Shown piece after piece: positions 60,077-64,000 of a stretch of DNA of 64,000 nucleotides. The DNA is taken from assembly GCF_034661175.1 (NCBI RefSeq), contig NZ_CP141058.1:3472001-3536000 (forward strand), in the 5' to 3' direction. The stretch comes from Nocardioides renjunii. Its GTDB lineage: Bacteria; Actinomycetota; Actinomycetes; Propionibacteriales; Nocardioidaceae. The notes beneath the pieces are model-generated. The model saw only the letters and a program-made list of their open reading frames with translations, ran no database searches and had not been told where the DNA came from. Position numbers and translations under genes: made by a program. Within the stretch, counting starts at the first letter, position 1, and each line of letters opens with the position of its first letter.

Positions 60077-61090
60077 TCACACCTCGGCTGCCGCCACTGC
60101 GGCGGCCGTGGCCGCGGCGACCGCCCCGCCCGAGCGGGGGCGCGGCAGCGGGACGGAGGTGATCCGCAGCTGCGGCGGGTCGCTCACCTTGGTGACCGTC
60201 CGTGCGGCGGCGGCGACGAGGTCGCGCTCCTTGAGGCTGTCGGCGTCGCGCGAGATGCACAGGTCGCGCAGCGCGAGCTCGAGCGCGATGGTGAGCTGGT
60301 GGTCGTCCACGTGCTCGCCGTGCATCGACCGGCGGGGCACCAGGATGGGGCAGCGCCCGTTCTCCAGGGCCATGAGCGCGATGCCGGTCCCGGCGTGGGC
60401 CACGACGACATCGGCCGCGCGGATCGCCGCGGCCATCTCCTCCGACGGGACCCGCGTGCGGGCATCGATGTCGAGGCCGGTGGTGTCGGTGCCGCCCGTC
60501 TGCCAGAGCACCTCGGTGCCCGCGGGGACGATGGCCACCAGCCGGTCCAGCAGGCGGCGGAAGCCGTAGCCCTCCTGGGTGCCGAGGCTGACGACCATCG
60601 AGCGCACCGGGCGGGGCTCGGTGGGCACGGTGTCGTACAGCTCCCACGGGGAGGCGAGGTACTGCCAGTGCCCGCGTGTCAGCGAGCTGGACTGGCTGAA
60701 CGTGGTGATCCCGGGCACCATCGCGAGGGCGCGGCCGGACAGGGAGGGCGCATCCAGCCTGGTGGCGCTCTCGATGTAGACCGTCTCGATCCCGCGCAGG
60801 CGGGCCTGCGGCAGCACCGCGAGCGCCAGGGCCGCGCCGGTGCTCACGACCAGCGAGACGTCGTGGTCCTTGAAGAGCCGGCGGCAGGCGAGGGCGTTGC
60901 GGGCGAGGGCCGCGGTGTCGCGCGGCGGGCAGGGCATGGCCCAGTGCACGCGCTCCCCGGCGAGCAGGGACTCCGTCTGCGGCGTCCGTGGGGTGACCCA
61001 CACGACGTCGTCGCCCACGCCGAGCCGAGGGCGCAGCGTGTGCAGCTGCATGAGGTGACCACCGTCGTTGGCCACGAGCAGCGTCGTCAT
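60077..61090 (-). CDS. Alg14-Alg13-like fused glycosyltransferase
   Basis: 337-residue GT28-like protein. The N-terminal half begins MTTLLVANDGGHLMQLHTLRPRLG, the membrane-associated Alg14/PssD/CpsF pattern. The C-terminal half has VVSLGTQEGYGFRRLLDRLVAIVP and VVVAHAGTGIALMALENGRCPILVPRR, the Alg13/PssE/MurG donor site. Two-subunit enzymes of this kind add the second sugar to a lipid-linked sugar; here both parts are in one chain. The C-terminus is Ala-rich. ATG 61090 overlaps the aminotransferase stop by ATGA. Confidence 0.85.
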   Translation of the reverse strand: MTTLLVANDGGHLMQLHTLRPRLGVGDDVVWVTPRTPQTESLLAGERVHWAMPCPPRDTAALARNALACRRLFKDHDVSLVVSTGAALALAVLPQARLRGIETVYIESATRLDAPSLSGRALAMVPGITTFSQSSSLTRGHWQYLASPWELYDTVPTEPRPVRSMVVSLGTQEGYGFRRLLDRLVAIVPAGTEVLWQTGGTDTTGLDIDARTRVPSEEMAAAIRAADVVVAHAGTGIALMALENGRCPILVPRRSMHGEHVDDHQLTIALELALRDLCISRDADSLKERDLVAAAARTVTKVSDPPQLRITSVPLPRPRSGGAVAAATAAAVAAAEV

Positions 61091-62208
61091 GCGGTGTCCC
61101 CCCGGACGGCCGAGCGCAGGACCTCGACGACCCGGTCCTGCATCGCCTCGGTGAGGTGCGGGTGCATGGGCAGCGAGAGGATCTCGCCCGCGGCGGCCTC
61201 CGCCACGGGCGCCGTGCCGGGCCCGAGACCGAGGTGGGCGTAGGCGCCGGTGAGGTGCACGGGGTAGGGGTAGTGGATGCCCGCCCCGATGCCCGCCCGG
61301 GACAGCTCGGCGAGCACCCGGTCGCGCTCGGCGACCCGGACGACGTAGAGGTGCCACACGTGCTGGCCCTCCGCGCCGAGGAGCGGGCGGCGCACGCCGG
61401 GGACGTCGGCCAGCAGGGCGTCGTAGCGGGCGGCGGCGCGCACGCGCAGCTCGTTCCACTTCTCCAGCCGGTCGAGCTTGGCGCGCAGGTAGACGGCCTG
61501 CACGGTGTCGAGTCGCGAGTTCATCCCGATCACGTCGTGGACGTAGCGGGTCGAGGACCCGTGGTTGCGCAGCCGCCGTACCTCGGCGGCCATCGTCGCG
61601 TCGTCGGTGGTGACGGCGCCGGCGTCGCCGGCGGCGCCGAGGTTCTTGCCCGGGTAGAAGCTGGTGGCCGCGATCGCCCCGAGGCCACCGGCCCGGCGTC
61701 CGCCCACCCGCGCCCCCTGGGACTGGGCGGCGTCCTCGACGAGCGGCACCCCGGCCGCATCGCAGATCGCGGCGAGCCGCTCCATCGGGGCCAGCTGGCC
61801 GAAGAGGTGCACGGCCACCACGGCCTGCGTGCGCTCGGTGATGGCCGCCTCCACCCGGTCGGGGTCGAGCAGCAGCCGGTCGTCGTCGACGTCCACGGGC
61901 ACCGGGACGGCCCCGATGCGCGAGACGGCCTCGGCCGTCGCGACGAACGTGTTGGCCGGCAGCAGCACCTCGCCGCCGGGTCCGACGCCGACCGCGCGCA
62001 GCGCGAGCTCCACGGCGTCGGTGCCGTTGCCGACGCCGATGCAGTGCTCGGCCCCGACGAAGTCGGCGTACTCGTGCTCGAAGTCGGCGACCGGGGGTCC
62101 GTCGACGAAGGCGGTGGCCGCGAACACCGCGGCCATGCCGGCCTCAACCTCGGCGGCGATCTCGGCGTGCTGGGAGGCGAGGTCGACGAAGGGGACGTGC
62201 GCGTTCAT
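61087..62208 (-). CDS. DegT/DnrJ/EryC1/StrS aminotransferase (first copy)
   Basis: 373-residue fold-type I PLP enzyme that aminates keto-sugars bound to nucleotides. PLP contacts are VGNGTDAVELALRAVGVGPG, VEDAAQSQGARVGG and the Schiff-base lysine in SFYPGKNLGAAGDAG; NSRLDTVQAVYLRAKL and HLYVVRV follow as in WecE/FdtB-type enzymes. With the NeuD/PglD-like gene it could make an N-acylated amino sugar. ATG 62208 overlaps the acyltransferase stop by ATGA. Confidence 0.92.
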   Translation of the reverse strand: MNAHVPFVDLASQHAEIAAEVEAGMAAVFAATAFVDGPPVADFEHEYADFVGAEHCIGVGNGTDAVELALRAVGVGPGGEVLLPANTFVATAEAVSRIGAVPVPVDVDDDRLLLDPDRVEAAITERTQAVVAVHLFGQLAPMERLAAICDAAGVPLVEDAAQSQGARVGGRRAGGLGAIAATSFYPGKNLGAAGDAGAVTTDDATMAAEVRRLRNHGSSTRYVHDVIGMNSRLDTVQAVYLRAKLDRLEKWNELRVRAAARYDALLADVPGVRRPLLGAEGQHVWHLYVVRVAERDRVLAELSRAGIGAGIHYPYPVHLTGAYAHLGLGPGTAPVAEAAAGEILSLPMHPHLTEAMQDRVVEVLRSAVRGDTA

Positions 62209-62849
62209 GCAAGGACTCCTGTCCGGATGGGGCGGGCGGGGACGCCCACCCAGGTCTGTCCTGCCGGGACGTCGGAGAGGACCACGGACCCCATCCCGAC
62301 AGTGGCTCCTGCGCCGATGCGTACGCCTTGGCGCACGGAGGCGTTCATGCCGATGTAGGCGGCTTCTCCCACGTGGACGTCGCCGCCGAGGGACACCCCG
62401 GCGCAGAGGGTGGCGTAGTCCTCCACCACGTCGCCGTGGGTCAGCGTGACGTGCGGCATCAGCACCACGTGCTCGCCGACCTCGACGTCGGCGGTCAGGA
62501 CGACCCCGTCGAGGGCGATCGAGCCGGTGCCGATGTGGCAGCTGCCGGGCAGCACGATCCGCGGGTGGATGATCGAGGTGTAGCGCTCCGGGGCCAGCCC
62601 GAGCATGCCCAGCCGGGTGGCGACCCGTCGCCGGTGCCCGCCGCGGCCCATGGCGAGCACGACCTCGTGGTCGACGAGTCCCGGGACCAGGTCGACGGAG
62701 CCGAGCACGGGCGTCAGGCCGTGGAGCGTGCCCCACGTGGCCGTGTTGTCGTCCACGATGCTGACGGGGCCGTCGTGGTTCATCAGGACCGCCACCGCGG
62801 TGGCCTCGCGCGCCAGCCCGCTGGCGCCGACCAGGACCAGGCCGCTCAT
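62205..62849 (-). CDS. NeuD/PglD-like sugar acyltransferase
   Basis: 214-residue left-handed beta-helix acyltransferase. The N-terminal Rossmann-like substrate domain is LVLVGASGLAREATAVAVL; hexapeptide repeats run from about residue 100 (GSIALDGVVLTADVEVGEHV, LCAGVSLGGDVHVGEAAYIGMNASV), and the catalytic His is likely in HVTLTHGDVV. Partners in this family acetylate amino groups made by a DegT enzyme, matching the flanking genes. ATG 62849 overlaps the upstream DegT stop by ATGA. Confidence 0.9.
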   Translation of the reverse strand: MSGLVLVGASGLAREATAVAVLMNHDGPVSIVDDNTATWGTLHGLTPVLGSVDLVPGLVDHEVVLAMGRGGHRRRVATRLGMLGLAPERYTSIIHPRIVLPGSCHIGTGSIALDGVVLTADVEVGEHVVLMPHVTLTHGDVVEDYATLCAGVSLGGDVHVGEAAYIGMNASVRQGVRIGAGATVGMGSVVLSDVPAGQTWVGVPARPIRTGVLA

Positions 62850-63994
62850 GCTCGCCACGCCGCACCGAGCGCGTCGCAGACGCGGGTGAGCTCGGACTCG
62901 GTCATCTGGTGGAACAGCGGCAGGATCACCGTGCGGTCGGTGAGCCGATCGGTCACGGGGAGCGGGACGTGGTCGCGGTGCGCGTGGGCCGGCTGCCGGT
63001 GGGCGGCCATGATGCCCCGCCGCGCCGAGATGCCTGCTCCGGCCAGGTGCGCCATGAGCTCCTCGCGGTCCATCGGGTGGTCGTCGAGCACCTCGAGCCA
63101 GCAGGACTGGAAGTTGCTCGTGCCCCACGCCGGGTCCGCCACGAGCCGCAGGCCGGGCAGCTCGGCCACCACGTCGGCGTAGCGGGCGGCGAGCTCGCGG
63201 CGGCGGGCGACCATCGCCGGCAGCCGAGACAGCTGGACCAGCCCGACGGCCGCCTGGATGTCGGTCATCCGGAAGTTGAAGCCGATCTCGGAGTAGGACT
63301 CCGGTGGGGCCAGCACGCTCGCGTGCCGCTCGGCGGCCGAGCTGCTCATGGCGTGCTCGCGGAGCCGGCGGGCCCGCTCGGCCCAGTCGGCGCGGGAGGT
63401 GGTGAGCATCCCGCCCTCCCCCGTCGTGAGCACCTTGCGCGGGTGGAAGGACCAGGCGGCGATCTCCGCCTTTGACCCCGCCGGACGGCCGTGGGCCGTG
63501 GATCCCGCGGCGCAGGCGGCGTCCTCGATGACGGTGATGCCGAGCGGGTCGCACCAGGCCCGGATGGCGCGCAGGTCGAGCGGCATCCCGCCCTGGTCCA
63601 CGGCGATCACCGCACGCGTCCGAGCGGTGACCGCCGCGGCGATCGTGGCGGGGGTGACGTTGCCGGTCGTGGGATCGACGTCGGCGAAGACCGGGACCGC
63701 GCCGACGTAGGTCGGGGCGTTGGCCGTGGCGACGAAGGAGAAGGACGGCACGACCACCTCGTCGCCGGCGCCGATCCCGGCGACCACGAGGGCGAGGTGC
63801 AGCGCAGTGGTGCAGTTGCTGACCGCGACCGCGTGCGCGGCCTGCTGACTCTCGGCGAAGGCGGCCTCGAACGCGGCCACCCGCGGTCCCTGCGCCACCC
63901 AGCCGGAGCGGATGACCTCCGCGACGGCGGCCACCTCCTCCTCGCCGAGCCACGGCTGCATGACGTGCAGCACGGGCTCGGTCCGAGGCTCCAC
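62846..63994 (-). CDS. DegT/DnrJ/EryC1/StrS aminotransferase (second copy, start near window edge)
   Basis: At least 382 residues. PLP sites are VSNCTTALHLALVVAGIGAGDEV, VIEDAACAAGS and the lysine in WSFHPRKVLTTGEGGM (HPRK type); GFNFRMTDIQAAVGLVQL follows. It differs strongly from the other DegT copy, so the two likely act on different sugars. GTG 63994 gives a normal N-terminus (LHVMQPWLGEEEVAAVAEVI begins within 10 residues), but the frame is open to the window edge and the true start could be further right. Confidence 0.88.
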   Translation of the reverse strand: MEPRTEPVLHVMQPWLGEEEVAAVAEVIRSGWVAQGPRVAAFEAAFAESQQAAHAVAVSNCTTALHLALVVAGIGAGDEVVVPSFSFVATANAPTYVGAVPVFADVDPTTGNVTPATIAAAVTARTRAVIAVDQGGMPLDLRAIRAWCDPLGITVIEDAACAAGSTAHGRPAGSKAEIAAWSFHPRKVLTTGEGGMLTTSRADWAERARRLREHAMSSSAAERHASVLAPPESYSEIGFNFRMTDIQAAVGLVQLSRLPAMVARRRELAARYADVVAELPGLRLVADPAWGTSNFQSCWLEVLDDHPMDREELMAHLAGAGISARRGIMAAHRQPAHAHRDHVPLPVTDRLTDRTVILPLFHQMTESELTRVCDALGAAWRA

Positions 63995-64000
63995 GGGGTG

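Overview
The window is high-GC actinobacterial DNA. Almost every gene is G/C-ending in codon position 3, GTG starts are common, operons are stitched together with 4-bp ATGA/GTGA overlaps, and many genes appear leaderless, with a TANNNT box 6-8 nt before the start codon. The gene order enolase - FtsB/DivIC - DUF501 - Ppx/GppA - UdgB, next to mfd, mazG and a SurA-like lipoprotein, is the arrangement of Nocardioidaceae and relatives. A Nocardioides-like organism is my inference; no rRNA is present to confirm it.

Left part (1-26 kb), mostly housekeeping. It starts with the 5' part of a MoxR/ChlI-type AAA ATPase, then GNAT and DinB genes, a ribbon-helix-helix-like gene facing a YchJ gene, and a CBS - lipoprotein - TSUP - YihY - YigZ operon. 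Next come a secreted SGNH hydrolase, a Bax-inhibitor protein, a tRNA with anticodon UAA, the UdgB-Ppx-DUF501-FtsB-enolase operon, an AraC-HTH/DinB fusion, a secreted phytase-like propeller protein, a mfd-surA-mazG operon, two tandem secreted paralogues behind a structured leader, a Tat-exported M28 peptidase, a VOC protein and a CysQ-type phosphatase preceded by a tiny overlapping ORF.

Right part (27-64 kb), one large exopolysaccharide (EPS) locus. A LuxR regulator with an atypical receiver diverges from a histidine kinase - response regulator - asparagine-synthase-like operon. Then follow an initiating polyprenyl-phosphate glycosyl-1-phosphate transferase; a lipoprotein/MFS/TolB-like/EEP operon; a DUF4082 beta-helix protein; a methyltransferase; a polysaccharide deacetylase; two glycosyltransferases; a Wzz-like protein; an ACP / PLP-decarboxylase / acyl-ligase / GNAT cassette; a second Wzz-like protein with an O-antigen-ligase/Wzy protein; two GT4 enzymes; a Wzx flippase; and a 1583-residue protein with a DMFase-like N-terminus and four DUF4082 modules. 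The right edge holds a sugar-precursor operon (two DegT aminotransferases, a NeuD/PglD-like acyltransferase, an Alg14-Alg13-like fusion). Together they can make an activated sugar, start and extend a lipid-linked glycan, flip it, polymerise it with controlled length, modify it and regulate it. The acyl/PLP cassette resembles exosortase-A-linked EPS loci, yet no exosortase is visible.

The observations I rate highest are: a recurring GGGGTA/TACCCC box upstream of many EPS-locus promoters, centred about 45-50 bp before the -10 (position about -61); an asparagine-synthase-like protein that has lost its glutaminase Cys and oxyanion Asn; a palindromic repeat that supplies the stop codons of two unrelated genes; a short-variable-loop tRNA with a leucine anticodon; and very small overlapping ORFs in front of three genes.
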